Source of the DNA: Tritrichomonas musculus
Lineage: Eukaryota; Parabasalia; Tritrichomonadida; Tritrichomonadidae
DNA: 64,000 nt
Direction of reading: 5' to 3'
NCBI GenBank assembly: GCA_039105265.1
Contig: JAPFFF010000001.1
Span: 10,726,001 to 10,790,000, forward strand
Both the position numbers and the translations under genes were made by a program. Below are positions 30,190 to 39,313 of the stretch, in pieces (the first letter of the stretch is position 1; each line of letters begins with the position of its first letter). The notes beneath the pieces were generated by a model, which saw only the letters and a program-made list of their open reading frames with translations, did no database searches and was not told where the DNA came from.

Positions 30190-31299
30190 TCAGATTATAA
30201 AATCATTTTCAGATTTATAATCATCATTCAAAGCATCTATTGATGAACAAACATATTTTGTGTACATGATTGGAACAGTTATTATTGTTTTGTTCTTCAG
30301 TGTTTTGTTAGTTTGACGTAAAGGATTTAATAGTTTACATTTAACGTTTCCTGATTCATAGCAAATGAATTCAGCAAGTTCATTGAATACTCTTCTTCGC
30401 TTTTCATGTTTCTTTTCTGTTTTTCCGTAATCGGTGTGAATGAGTATTATATTTTTTGGGTTGTATGACAGAAGTCCTTTAAATCGTTGTTTTTGTTGAA
30501 TCTCTTTCAATTGCATTGATTTTGCTCTTATGTATTGCCATTCAAAGTCGCGATCATCTTGCATCTGTTGAGGTGTTAGATAAATGCATTTTGATTGTCG
30601 TTTGTTAAGGTATTCATCAGTTTCTTCTTCAAATGATGTGTATAAAGGATTCAATAAACGAAGAGATGAATGAGGAGTGTTATTGTACCATTCAACCATT
30701 TGTTGCATCAATACATTGTTTGTCATTCGTTGTTGTGATTGACCGAAAGCATTTCGTAATGTTCTGATTACTGCATCAACACATTTATGCGCATTCGTGA
30801 AAGGTGAATCATCAATGATTAACTTTATTTTGTTTGGAGCTTTGAATTTAATTGACGGTTTGTCTGATTGGTATCTTTCGTCTCCGTTGCAATAGCTTTT
30901 GAATGCAACTGATATAAAAGCTGGTTCACCATCACATTTAATTGTTTCAATTCTGATATTCCTTTTATTAACTAGTTTATCAATTACTTTGATTACATTT
31001 AACTCAGACCTGTTCGCAATTGTCTCAACAATTAAGTATTTCGTGTTTACATTGATTAGGACGAGACAATATTTTTTAAATGAAGCCCTTATATCCATTA
31101 TATCCATTTCCCAACAATGAGGCTCAAATGAGAAGTCAGGTTTTGATAGTTTCTTTACTGTCTTCAATTGGTAATCCTTAATATATGGCTCTGTTTTAAT
31201 GTTTGTGTCTTTGATGTACTTGTATTTAGATTTGAAAGGATAATTAATTGATTCTTTGTAGCTGCGTGTACTCGCCGTGTCTTCGATGTATTCATTCAT
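30190..31299 (-). CDS. Maverick integrase (rve family), copy 1
   Basis: The 369-aa product is a retroviral-type integrase as carried by Maverick/Polinton elements, which paste the element into host DNA. Typical stretches are HCWEMDIMDIR, IRIETIKCDGEPAFISVAF and AVIRTLRNAFGQSQ. A C-terminal chromodomain-free basic region follows. It is close to the copy at 51179-52315. Part of a truncated fossil. Confidence 0.85.
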   Translation of the reverse strand: MNEYIEDTASTRSYKESINYPFKSKYKYIKDTNIKTEPYIKDYQLKTVKKLSKPDFSFEPHCWEMDIMDIRASFKKYCLVLINVNTKYLIVETIANRSELNVIKVIDKLVNKRNIRIETIKCDGEPAFISVAFKSYCNGDERYQSDKPSIKFKAPNKIKLIIDDSPFTNAHKCVDAVIRTLRNAFGQSQQRMTNNVLMQQMVEWYNNTPHSSLRLLNPLYTSFEEETDEYLNKRQSKCIYLTPQQMQDDRDFEWQYIRAKSMQLKEIQQKQRFKGLLSYNPKNIILIHTDYGKTEKKHEKRRRVFNELAEFICYESGNVKCKLLNPLRQTNKTLKNKTIITVPIMYTKYVCSSIDALNDDYKSENDFII

Positions 31300-31433
31300 T
31301 TTGATCGCAAAAATAAAAGACTAAAATGAAGCCTTCAAATGCTGTTTCATGAATGAAAGTCAATGCAAAGAACCGAATAATAAAAAGAGGGATAAAAAGG
31401 GATAATTTTAACCTTCAATCGAAATCAGTTTAT

Positions 31434-33302
31434 TTATTCATTTGATTGACTTCCTTTTGGCGTTTCATCATCAACGTATTCTAAACCTTCGAGAGATAGT
31501 TTAAAATAGGTGTCACGACACAAACATAACTGAACAGGTGGTGGATGTACTGTACCTTCTTCATTGACATTATAATATGTATCATTCTTTCCTGTATGAA
31601 TTGGCTGACCGTTGATTTGAACTTGAACGTTTCCAAATCCACCATCAAGACCATCATAACAATATCCTGCACTTGCTCGTTCAGTTTGAATGTTGAAAAC
31701 AAATGATGTTGCATCACTTAATGTATTCTTATATCTTGTTCTTTCTGAATTGTTCTTTGGCATTGTAAAACTGTCTTCAAACTCTTTTGTGCAGTGTAAT
31801 GTAATTGCATCTAAATCGCCTGCAGTTAATTGATTCTCAAAGAATCTTGCACTGATTGTGTCTACGTTTTCATCCGGAAAGTTCTTGCCGCCGATGTTGA
31901 GATAACAGTTTTGATAAACAGGGTTTTCAAATACACTCAAATCATTATGATGTTTTGGAAACAGTACAGACATCGTGGTTACGTTAATCAAAGGAATGTT
32001 CAAAGTTGATTTGATTCCGTTTTGAGCTGCAGCAATAGGGAAAGCATGATAATCAACCTTTTGTGATGGAATGATGATACCTTCTCGAAGAATGTCTTCA
32101 ATTCCTTGTCTTGTTGCTTCACAAACACCATAACCCTGCATATTAGATTTACAAAGTGTGATTGTCATTTGATTGCATGTTAATACAGCCTTTTGTGATT
32201 CATATTTCTTCATTATTGGTGTTTCTTCAACGATTTCAATTGTATAATAGTCTAACACATCTTTAACTCCGTTATTTTCATTAGCCGGTTTGTGTCTTGC
32301 AATCTCTCTCAGGTCATCAGTTCGTTTAATACCGAATCTTTCATATTCTTCATCTGTGAATTCAAATTCAAGTTCAATTGGTTCCGAATTAATCGGTGTA
32401 CCGTGTTCAGCACAAATATTATATTTGAATTTGATAGCTTTATCAAGAACACCAGGTATCAATGCTTCATTTCCAATTTGTGTGAACTGTCTCTTAAGTT
32501 TTCCTTTAGCTTTCAATTCACGTAATTGGTCAAGTTGTTTCATTGATATCTTGTCATCATCTTCAAGGAATACTTTTGTTTCAGCAACAGTGTATGGATC
32601 TAATACTTCCCAAACAATACCAGCGGGACTAACTTGAAAACGAATAGCTAAATCACCGATAATACCTTTAGGGAATAAATCAAATGCCTGTAATGCTAGC
32701 AAGTCATCAAAAGGTATATTCAAATCAAATTCACACTCAGCTCTTCCGTTATCTTTGAAATCATTAAGATTAACATAAACACCTGCATGTGTTTGTGAAT
32801 AGCTGCAAACGTTTTCCCATAATGAATGAACGAATCTACGTCTTTTCTTTTCTGTTTCAGGTTTGAGAACTGAATACAAGAATCCTTCCCTAATTGATTC
32901 ATTCTGTTGATATACGACATTGACATTATTATGTAGAATCTCTAAACGATCAAACAATTGATTTGATGATTTGAAACCGACAAAAAATTTATAAAGATTT
33001 TCAGGGTCTTCAATCGCTTTAAGCTTTGCAATGTCTGTGCTTAATTGAAGATTCAATTTGACGTGAAATGTTAAGAAACCTTTATCAATATCACTGATGA
33101 AGTGGTCAGGATGTGTTAAACTAATTTGTGAATACTGTCCCTGATGAAATGGAGCAGGTTGATCATGACAGTCAACAGTTCTGAATGAAAATGAACGAGT
33201 ACCATCATTAACGTTAATCATGTTGCGCATTTCCTTGAACGCACCTAATACATTTCCTGGTTCTATTTGATAATTATGAGCTCTATCGTTTCTGTATAAC
33301 AT
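31434..33302 (-). CDS. Maverick major capsid protein, copy 1
   Basis: The 622-aa product corresponds to the double-jelly-roll major capsid protein of Polintons by size, position next to the integrase and beta-rich sequence. It is close to the copy at 52344-54209. The family assignment is by element context and fold-like composition rather than by a diagnostic motif. Part of a truncated fossil. Confidence 0.75.
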   Translation of the reverse strand: MLYRNDRAHNYQIEPGNVLGAFKEMRNMINVNDGTRSFSFRTVDCHDQPAPFHQGQYSQISLTHPDHFISDIDKGFLTFHVKLNLQLSTDIAKLKAIEDPENLYKFFVGFKSSNQLFDRLEILHNNVNVVYQQNESIREGFLYSVLKPETEKKRRRFVHSLWENVCSYSQTHAGVYVNLNDFKDNGRAECEFDLNIPFDDLLALQAFDLFPKGIIGDLAIRFQVSPAGIVWEVLDPYTVAETKVFLEDDDKISMKQLDQLRELKAKGKLKRQFTQIGNEALIPGVLDKAIKFKYNICAEHGTPINSEPIELEFEFTDEEYERFGIKRTDDLREIARHKPANENNGVKDVLDYYTIEIVEETPIMKKYESQKAVLTCNQMTITLCKSNMQGYGVCEATRQGIEDILREGIIIPSQKVDYHAFPIAAAQNGIKSTLNIPLINVTTMSVLFPKHHNDLSVFENPVYQNCYLNIGGKNFPDENVDTISARFFENQLTAGDLDAITLHCTKEFEDSFTMPKNNSERTRYKNTLSDATSFVFNIQTERASAGYCYDGLDGGFGNVQVQINGQPIHTGKNDTYYNVNEEGTVHPPPVQLCLCRDTYFKLSLEGLEYVDDETPKGSQSNE

Positions 33303-33356
33303 TTATGATTTAATAAAAAGAATCAATATATTTTCTCTTTTATTTACTCTTAAAAT

Positions 33357-33611
33357 ATGGGTATAGGTATATTCAACAAGATAAAGAACGGTTTTAGAAA
33401 ACTAGCCAATAAAGTCAAAGACACAGCACAAAAAGTCGTTGAAAAGCTTCCTCAAGTTGTTAACGTTGGAAGACAAATCATTGATAAAGTAAAACCGATA
33501 GCACAGTTCATTCCTGGTGTCGGTCAAGTCGTTAATACTATTGATACTGGTCTCAGTTATGCGGATAAAGCCGGAAAGATTGGTAAATCGATTTTAGATA
33601 AAGTGGGGTAA
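33357..33611 (+). CDS. Small basic amphipathic protein, copy 1
   Basis: This 84-aa Gly/Lys/Val-rich protein begins MGIGIFNKIKNGFRKLANKV and has a central hydrophobic FIPGVGQVV stretch. It is divergent from the capsid gene, 54 bp away. A capsid-internal, membrane-active role similar to adenovirus protein VI is conceivable but inferred from size and charge only. Nearly the same protein is at 54264-54518. Confidence 0.6.
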   Translation: MGIGIFNKIKNGFRKLANKVKDTAQKVVEKLPQVVNVGRQIIDKVKPIAQFIPGVGQVVNTIDTGLSYADKAGKIGKSILDKVG

Positions 33612-33641
33612 ATATAATGAACCGTTTTAAATTGAATACAA

Positions 33642-34077
33642 ATGAATGATAACATTAATGAACTTAAAGTAATAAACGAAAACATTAATGAATCAAAAGT
33701 GTTTAAATCAGTTCTATCAAAAGAATATCGAGCAAATGAAATCACAAACGACAAACTATTTGGACAAGATTTATAAAATCATCACTAATAACGGTAATGA
33801 ATACAAAATCACTAAACGTAATTGCAAAGACGGTAAAGGCTGTGATGGCGACATTTATTTGAAGAAAGTCGGGAATACAATCACTAAAACACTTGAAAAC
33901 AATAACATCAAAGCAGATATATCACTAATGAAGGAATTATTAAATGAATTCACTGAACAAATCAATCATTTGAACAACAAAAATAAAATACTTGAGGAAC
34001 ATATCAATAAGCTTTCAAATGTTGTTGACCAACAATCAAAAGTCATTAATGAATACATACTCAGACAAGCTTCGTAG
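33642..34077 (+). other. Coiled-coil gene region, copy 1
   Basis: This region matches the 179-aa gene at 54549-55088 and encodes a Lys/Asn/Glu-rich coiled coil (INKLSNVVDQQSKVINEY near the end). Function unknown. It belongs to the truncated fossil and looks altered relative to its counterpart. Confidence 0.55.
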
Positions 34078-34089
34078 GTCTCCGCCTTT

Positions 34090-34323
34090 TTAAATGTTGT
34101 TGCTCCTGACAACAACTGAATGATTAAGTAAATCATGATGATTTAATGATTTAGTCGTTTTTGGTGGTGGCTCATGAAATACATTTCCTTTTTCATTATA
34201 ACATTTCACTGTCGGAGCTGAGTTTATTTTTGTTCTCTTCTTTTGCATCGTTAATTGTAATCTATCAAAATAGTTTTTATGTTTATCATCATGAACGGTT
34301 CTCATTTGATTAATAACAGACAT
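34090..34323 (-). CDS. Small Maverick protein, unknown, copy 1
   Basis: A 77-aa basic protein starting MSVINQMRTVHDDKHKNYFD; nearly identical to 55047-55280. The conservation of the frame between two copies supports a real gene. Function unknown. Confidence 0.5.
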   Translation of the reverse strand: MSVINQMRTVHDDKHKNYFDRLQLTMQKKRTKINSAPTVKCYNEKGNVFHEPPPKTTKSLNHHDLLNHSVVVRSNNI

Positions 34324-34337
34324 TTAATTATTATTAA

Positions 34338-34568
34338 ATGAGTGAACTAACAGAATACAAGAAAGAAATACCAGAACTAAAACGAATCAAACGAGGATTG
34401 AAAGAAAAGTGTTATGATTACAAACAATGTCTCAACAATATCAAATCAGGAATGTTGGGCTCTGACGGTCTTGCCGTTCGTGAGTCTCTTATCGAAGACA
34501 TCAACAGCCTCAAAAACAAAGTTCATCAGCTTGAGAATGAATTGAACTCATTAAACAGCTCTTCATAA
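34338..34568 (+). CDS. Small Maverick coiled-coil protein, copy 1
   Basis: A 76-aa charged helical protein starting MSELTEYKKEIPELKRIKRG, divergent from the preceding small gene by 14 bp; nearly identical to 55295-55522. Function unknown. Confidence 0.5.
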   Translation: MSELTEYKKEIPELKRIKRGLKEKCYDYKQCLNNIKSGMLGSDGLAVRESLIEDINSLKNKVHQLENELNSLNSSS

Positions 34569-34586
34569 ACTGTACATCATCTATGA

Positions 34587-34624
34587 CATTTTGCGAAGCT
34601 AAAGGGGTCATAGTCCCTTCATTC
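34587..34624. repeat. Double-hairpin repeat, copy 1
   Basis: This 38-bp GC-rich segment matches 52282-52319 in reverse orientation at 29 of 38 positions, and both can fold into two small adjacent hairpins. A further 7-bp stem pairs CTATGAC (34581-34587) with GTCATAG (34607-34613). It sits between the last small gene and the end of copy 1. Confidence 0.5.
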
Positions 34625-34890
34625 TTTTATTTTTGATTCATTGCATTGACATTGATATATACCACAAAACAAATTCAAAGATGTAAATTCAAAGATGAAT
34701 ATTCAAAGTGGCGACCGTTAACTTAAACTTTGTATCTTACCCCTTACCTCTTTTGATACCCCTTTTATATCCCCTGCTCATCTACACATACATATACTAC
34801 TTAGGAACATACACTACAAAAAAAAGAGCCCATAATAACACATATTACTTGCATAATTACATATTAATGTGTTTCAAATGTTTTTATAGA

Positions 34891-34962
34891 TTAGATAAAT
34901 AATTGTTTTTATTGATTAGATAAATAATTGTTTTTATTGATTAGATAAATAATTGTTTTAAT
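34891..34962. repeat. 25-bp tandem repeat, about 2.9 copies
   Basis: The unit begins TTAGATAAATAATTG and continues TTTTTATTGA. Copies one and two are identical; the third is cut short. No function is suggested. Confidence 0.85.
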
Positions 34963-35389
34963 AGGATGATTGGTTGAGTGCATCTTTTGGACAATCTTCC
35001 CAGACTTCCAAACTCATTGTATTGTTTTAGATCTTTAAAATATTATAATATATGCGTTTAATATCATAATCCATATGATATTGATACTTAGAAAGTTTTT
35101 TTTTGTGAAATAAGCTTTATACTTGTACTTACTGCTTTTAAAGCTCCACTTCTCGAGCATTGACCAAGTATTTATTAATATAAAGAAACAAACTGAACTT
35201 ATAGGATCACATAATAAATAATATATATGATTAACTTTTTGCAATGATGAAAATTACTAACAATAAAATCAAGTAATAGGTCAAAATTCACAAAAATCAA
35301 TGTATTATGAACATAACAAATATTGTCATCCCATTTTATATAAACGAATATATAATATTTGATTGTTAATTTTGTCCCAATGGTAGTCT

Positions 35390-35713
35390 GAGATCAATGG
35401 TGGTCTGAGATCAATGGAAGTAAGAGATCAATGGAGGTAAGAGATCAATGGAGGTAAGAGATCAATGGAGGTAAGAGATCAATGGAGGTAAGAGATCAAT
35501 GGAGGTAAGAGATCAATGGAGGTAAGAGATCAATGGAGGTAAGAGATCAATGGAGGTAAGAAATCAATGGAGGTAAGAGATCAATGGAGGTAAGAAATCA
35601 ATGGAGGTAAGAGATCAATGGAGGTAAGAAATCAATGGAGGTAAGAGATCAATGGAGGTAAGAAATCAATGGTGGTCTGAGATCAATGGAAGTATGAGAT
35701 CAATGGTGGTCTG
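35390..35713. repeat. 17-bp minisatellite, about 19 copies
   Basis: The unit is GAGATCAATGGAGGTAA with little divergence. The later half alternates GAAATC and GAGATC units, giving a 34-bp higher-order period. The first and last units carry a TGGTCT variant. Diverged units continue to about 35830. There are no spacers, so it is not a CRISPR array. Confidence 0.92.
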
Positions 35714-35850
35714 AGGTAATAGCGGACTGAAGGAATGGTGTTCTGAAGTAATGGAGATTTGAGATTAAGGGCGATATGAGATTCAATGGAGCTGGGATTC
35801 AAAGGAACTAAGATTCAATGGAGTTGAATTTCATAATAGTAAGGACTTGG

Positions 35851-35924
35851 GAACATTCAATCCCATCAATCTCCCGTTTAAAAAAAGGGAGGCTGGAATT
35901 GAACCAACAATGGGATGAATGTTC
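35851..35924 (-). repeat. Hairpin with tRNA 3'-end-like motif
   Basis: An outer stem (35851-35866 with 35910-35924, one bulge) encloses an inner CTCCC/GGGAG stem. On the minus strand the loop-side sequence contains GTTGG-TTCAATT-CCAGC, which folds as a perfect tRNA T-arm and matches the Pol III B box, followed by CTCCC and a run of seven T, like a Pol III terminator. No matching 5' half of a tRNA lies upstream, so this is a fragment or tRNA-like motif rather than a tRNA gene. Confidence 0.4.
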
Positions 35925-35977
35925 ACCAATCGTTTTATTAAAATGATTTTTTCATATATATTTATCTATATTATTGC

Positions 35978-35983
35978 CACATC
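35978..35983. repeat. Target-site duplication, left (CACATC)
   Basis: CACATC directly abuts the left end of the full Maverick and is identical to 55929-55934. Six base pairs is the known duplication length of Maverick/Polinton integrases. Confidence 0.92.
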
Positions 35984-36363
35984 AGAGAGTAAGGGTGTGC
36001 ATTTGGGAGGTCAGATAAAGTTTAAAGTTAACGGTCACCACTTTTGAATATTCATCTTTGAATTTACATCTTTGAACTTGACCAAAAATAACAACAACGA
36101 AAAATAACGAAAAATAGAACTTTCAAAAATTTTTTATTTTTTTATCAGCAATTTATAATGTCAAACCAAGCCGAACAATTAAGCACCCTCATTAATAGAA
36201 TCAACAAAAAGCTAAAAGGATGGAGACCTGCATTAAAATACCTCTACGATAATGATGATGTTGTTGACGGAGTAATAAAAGAGATAAATCACTTTATTGA
36301 ACAACTAAAGAAATTCAACGGTCCTATTGAATTAATTGCTGAACTTGAAGAACTCATTTATTA
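35984..36363 (+). repeat. Left terminal inverted repeat, 380 bp
   Basis: It matches the reverse complement of 55513-55928 almost exactly; one of the few differences is an A/G near 36036. The right copy is 36 bp longer because of a GC-rich double hairpin. The repeat contains a complete small gene and its promoter. Confidence 0.93.
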
Positions 36364-36364
36364 A
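36158..36364 (+). CDS. Terminal-repeat-encoded 68-aa protein
   Basis: The charged helical protein starts MSNQAEQLSTLINRINKKLK and lies wholly within the left terminal repeat, pointing inward. A second copy with a 12-residue insert is encoded in the right repeat. Function unknown; location in both ends makes it automatically two-copy. Confidence 0.55.
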   Translation: MSNQAEQLSTLINRINKKLKGWRPALKYLYDNDDVVDGVIKEINHFIEQLKKFNGPIELIAELEELIY

Positions 36365-36434
36365 AAAGATATCTGAAGTGTCTTCAATGACGTTTTTATT
36401 TTTGTTTTTTGTTTTTTAATTTCACTCTAAAGAT

Positions 36435-36893
36435 ATGTCAACACCAAAAGTTTATGATTACATCAATTCACTTATTGATATGTTGGATGAATCAGAGAAG
36501 TTCAAACAATGTGATTTCTCAATTCTGTGTGATAGATATCCAATACCTTGTGGAAAGGCTGCATATAAATCTAAAGTGATATACATATCATTGAAGAACA
36601 AAGATAATGAATTCAAACGATTATATTATGATAAGATTGTTGAACTCGGGCTCGAATATATAACATTAACATCAAATGTTAGAAGAAGAATATCAACAAC
36701 ATCTATTGAGTTCTTCGTTGAAGGTTCAAATGAAGAGCAATCATTTAAAGAATACAAGTATTATAATTACAGTATCAGGAAAGTTAATGATAAGAAAACA
36801 AAAGAACTCATAGAACAAATGAGACAAAAATATAATATCAATACACCACAACTGTTTGTTGGTGTTCAACAACAAATTGTATTAGATGAATGA
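36435..36893 (+). CDS. Maverick protein of unknown function (152 aa)
   Basis: A 152-aa mixed alpha/beta product with no recognised motif (starts MSTPKVYDYINSLIDMLDES). It lies 70 bp after the terminal-repeat gene, and its end overlaps the convergent ATPase gene by 12 bp. Such tail overlaps suit a compact viral-type genome. Confidence 0.5.
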   Translation: MSTPKVYDYINSLIDMLDESEKFKQCDFSILCDRYPIPCGKAAYKSKVIYISLKNKDNEFKRLYYDKIVELGLEYITLTSNVRRRISTTSIEFFVEGSNEEQSFKEYKYYNYSIRKVNDKKTKELIEQMRQKYNINTPQLFVGVQQQIVLDE

Positions 36894-37796
36894 AAGGTTA
36901 TTAGTTCGAACATTGACTAAAACGAATTGATGTGCTTTCATTGTTCTGTATCGATTCCATAGCTCTTCGAAATCTATTGGGAATGGAACTTGTTGATATA
37001 TGTAGCCGAGTTTCTGTCGTGAATAACCACTGAAGATGAAGAATGATGTTGCATTATTTTTCCATTCTGTTGTTAAAGCTTTGAAGAACTGTATGTTAAC
37101 GAATATGATTAGATTCTTATGTCGAAGCTGACTAATGGTATTGATAAAATAAGATGATTTAATTAGTTTCGATTTCAAGAAGTCCTCACAAAGAATGATA
37201 GTATTTAGCGGTTTATTTGGTTGACCTAGTTTATCGATATGAAGAAACTCAAACATATCGTTTAACTTCTTTTCATCGATTACTATTTTTGGTGTTGATG
37301 AATATTTGTTATACAATTCTTTATATAAATCAAGTTGTTTAAGATATTCTTCAGCATTGTTATCAGCAACAGTTTTTATTGGTAGCTGTATCAATTCGCG
37401 TTGACTTTCGAATGTTGCATCATTGATTGTTCCGTTTCGTGATACATAAACAATTAAATGAAAGCCAGCGTTCTTCATTCGAGACATTTGAATAACATCT
37501 CGTAGCATTATATGACTCTTTCCTTTACCTTGCTGACCAACGAGTATGTTCAATGAATTGTAATATGAATAGATACCGTTTGCGATTGGTCTGATTGATT
37601 CATTCTTTATTTTTGATTCATTGCGTTGATATGCTTTATTCATTTCATCATCAATATTAAATGTCTTTTCATTAACTGTTGGCTTGAATGATTCATATTC
37701 AAATGCAAAACTCATTTGGTCATCATCATAATCAGAGCCACTAGAGAATAAAATCTCATTATAATTAAACTGAGTGGGTTTCATGAAACGTTTCAT
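36882..37796 (-). CDS. Maverick genome-packaging ATPase (FtsK/HerA type)
   Basis: The 304-aa product has a Walker A motif, LVGQQGKGKSHI, and a Walker B-like strand NTIILCED. This fits the A32-like packaging ATPase that is a core Polinton protein. Its role in the family is to drive DNA into the capsid. Part of the fossil element. Confidence 0.8.
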   Translation of the reverse strand: MKRFMKPTQFNYNEILFSSGSDYDDDQMSFAFEYESFKPTVNEKTFNIDDEMNKAYQRNESKIKNESIRPIANGIYSYYNSLNILVGQQGKGKSHIMLRDVIQMSRMKNAGFHLIVYVSRNGTINDATFESQRELIQLPIKTVADNNAEEYLKQLDLYKELYNKYSSTPKIVIDEKKLNDMFEFLHIDKLGQPNKPLNTIILCEDFLKSKLIKSSYFINTISQLRHKNLIIFVNIQFFKALTTEWKNNATSFFIFSGYSRQKLGYIYQQVPFPIDFEELWNRYRTMKAHQFVLVNVRTNNLSFI

Positions 37797-37962
37797 TTCT
37801 TTAGTTTTCGTTAAAGCTCTTCATGAATACATTTTTGTTCTTATCTCTTCACTGAGTTCTGGTTCTTTGTCAGGAATCATTAATGATAGTTCAACAATCT
37901 TCACTAAAAATAAACCTGTTAGTAATGAAACAACTAATATTTCATATATCATTTATTGGTTT

Positions 37963-38538
37963 TTAAATACATGTTTTCAATGAAATGTTGTGTCTAATGA
38001 GTTCTGTATAAATGCTATTGTATTTGTATTTCAAGTCATTTGATTCATTATTTTTGTACACCAATATCCTATCAATTAAAAGATATTTTGAACGAGAAAC
38101 ACAACCATTACACGCACAATCATCATTGACAATTAATTCAACTTTATCAGCTTGTGTTAGTAATTTGATGAGTTCCATTAATGTATTTGAATGACAAATC
38201 AATAAATCATTGACTTTTATTGGGTTTGTTTCATAGATTGATAACAATATCTCAAGAAATTTGTTTTTGGTTTCAAGTTCTGTTATATCAGCTCCTATAT
38301 CACTGATACCTCTTTCTAGGGAAACATTGTTTGTTGGATGCTGTGATTGATATACTCCACTCATCTGAGGTATAGTAAAATTTGTGGCTTGAGATGATTG
38401 TGGTAATGGTTGAACTGATGGATATTCAACTGGTTGTGGTTGCTTTGGTTTGATGTTTATATTAATACTGGTTGATTGTTCCTGCTTAACTGATGCATCA
38501 TTTTCACTGGAAAGAATACGTGCACGGTTTAAAGACAT
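37963..38538 (-). CDS. Maverick protein of unknown function (191 aa)
   Basis: The N-terminal half is Gln/Pro/Ser-rich and probably disordered. The C-terminal half is helical and carries a CACNGC cysteine cluster that might bind metal. No family recognised. Confidence 0.5.
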   Translation of the reverse strand: MSLNRARILSSENDASVKQEQSTSININIKPKQPQPVEYPSVQPLPQSSQATNFTIPQMSGVYQSQHPTNNVSLERGISDIGADITELETKNKFLEILLSIYETNPIKVNDLLICHSNTLMELIKLLTQADKVELIVNDDCACNGCVSRSKYLLIDRILVYKNNESNDLKYKYNSIYTELIRHNISLKTCI

Positions 38539-38586
38539 TTGAATAAAAATAAAACAACATTAATGATGAGTCATTCATTGAATCAT

Positions 38587-38832
38587 TTACAAAGTCAACT
38601 GTTCAGCTGATTTGATACGTTCATCAATAGCTCTTAATTGTATTTTGATTGATTCAATATCATTAAATAGTTGTTTATAAATCGACAATATGTGAATCAT
38701 CTTATCAAACTTTCCGTTTAATGCATCATCTTCAGAATTCATACATTCATTGAATATCTTGTCTTTAACTATTCGAAACTGAGCGTGTAAAGATGATGTA
38801 TCACAACTCAAACCTTTAATTGCACTATTCAT
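38587..38832 (-). CDS. Small Maverick coiled-coil protein (81 aa)
   Basis: A short, fully helical product rich in Lys, Ile and Asp, in a row of three small minus-strand genes between the ATPase and polymerase. Function unknown. Confidence 0.4.
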   Translation of the reverse strand: MNSAIKGLSCDTSSLHAQFRIVKDKIFNECMNSEDDALNGKFDKMIHILSIYKQLFNDIESIKIQLRAIDERIKSAEQLTL

Positions 38833-38870
38833 TTTAAACCAAAAATAAACAAATTAATTAAATGATATTT

Positions 38871-39221
38871 TTATTCTTTGTTGTTCTTAAATGCCAACAA
38901 TCTATTAATCATATATGATGATACATTTAACTTCAATTTGTCTTTCAATAAGTTTTGTGTATATGAACACCTTTTATGTCCTGGCAACTTATTTATATCA
39001 TTCATTACTTTATCATCCAAAAATTTAAAAACTTTTTCACGTTCATCCTTGTTCAAGAACTTTGATGAATTGAATTTTGAACGCGTTCTTTTATGGTTTG
39101 CTTCTGTATTTGTTTCTTCATTTGTTTCTTCTTCTTCACTTACTTCTTGTTTTGATTCTAATATCAAAAGTAATTTATGTATTTCTTCAATGTGTTTTAT
39201 TATTTCTCTTAACTCAGACAT
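38871..39221 (-). CDS. Small Maverick protein (116 aa)
   Basis: An N-terminal helix, a Glu/Thr-rich acidic linker and a basic C-terminal domain (from about residue 50) that may bind nucleic acid. It is divergent from the polymerase, about 90 bp away. Function unknown. Confidence 0.45.
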   Translation of the reverse strand: MSELREIIKHIEEIHKLLLILESKQEVSEEEETNEETNTEANHKRTRSKFNSSKFLNKDEREKVFKFLDDKVMNDINKLPGHKRCSYTQNLLKDKLKLNVSSYMINRLLAFKNNKE

Positions 39222-39313
39222 TTCAATGAAATAAAAAACTCGAAATATTTTTTATTTTTTGATTTAACATTTTTTCAAAATTCAAATAATTTGATTTTTT
39301 AATTATATCATAA

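Larger units (their letters stand above)
30214..34750. mobile_element. Maverick/Polinton fossil, right-hand piece (copy 1)
   Basis: This piece matches 51218-55928 of the full element in gene order, orientation and sequence: integrase and major capsid gene on the minus strand, a divergent 84-aa gene, then several small genes. Its right edge (about 34670-34750) resembles the outer ~100 bp of the terminal repeat of the full copy, ending near CCCCTTACCTCT. The left three quarters are missing and the edge meets a tandem array. It is a broken, truncated relative of the second copy, recent enough for the shared proteins to remain nearly identical. Confidence 0.88.
34751..35977. other. Spacer between two Maverick copies
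   Basis: No gene is supported in this 1.2 kb. It contains a 25-bp repeat (34891-34962), a 17-bp minisatellite (35390-35713), diverged copies of the latter to about 35830, and a hairpin with a tRNA-like motif (35851-35924). Confidence 0.6.

Noticed and set aside
34708-35244. Short frames in the spacer between the Maverick copies
   Set aside because: Low-complexity, Tyr/Ile/Leu-rich, overlapping simple repeats; no support as genes.
35390-35713. CRISPR-like array
   Set aside because: Units are directly contiguous with no spacers; this is a minisatellite in a eukaryotic genome.
35851-35960. A complete tRNA gene on the minus strand of the left flank
   Set aside because: The T-arm and terminator look right, but there is no matching acceptor 5' strand, D-arm or anticodon stem upstream.
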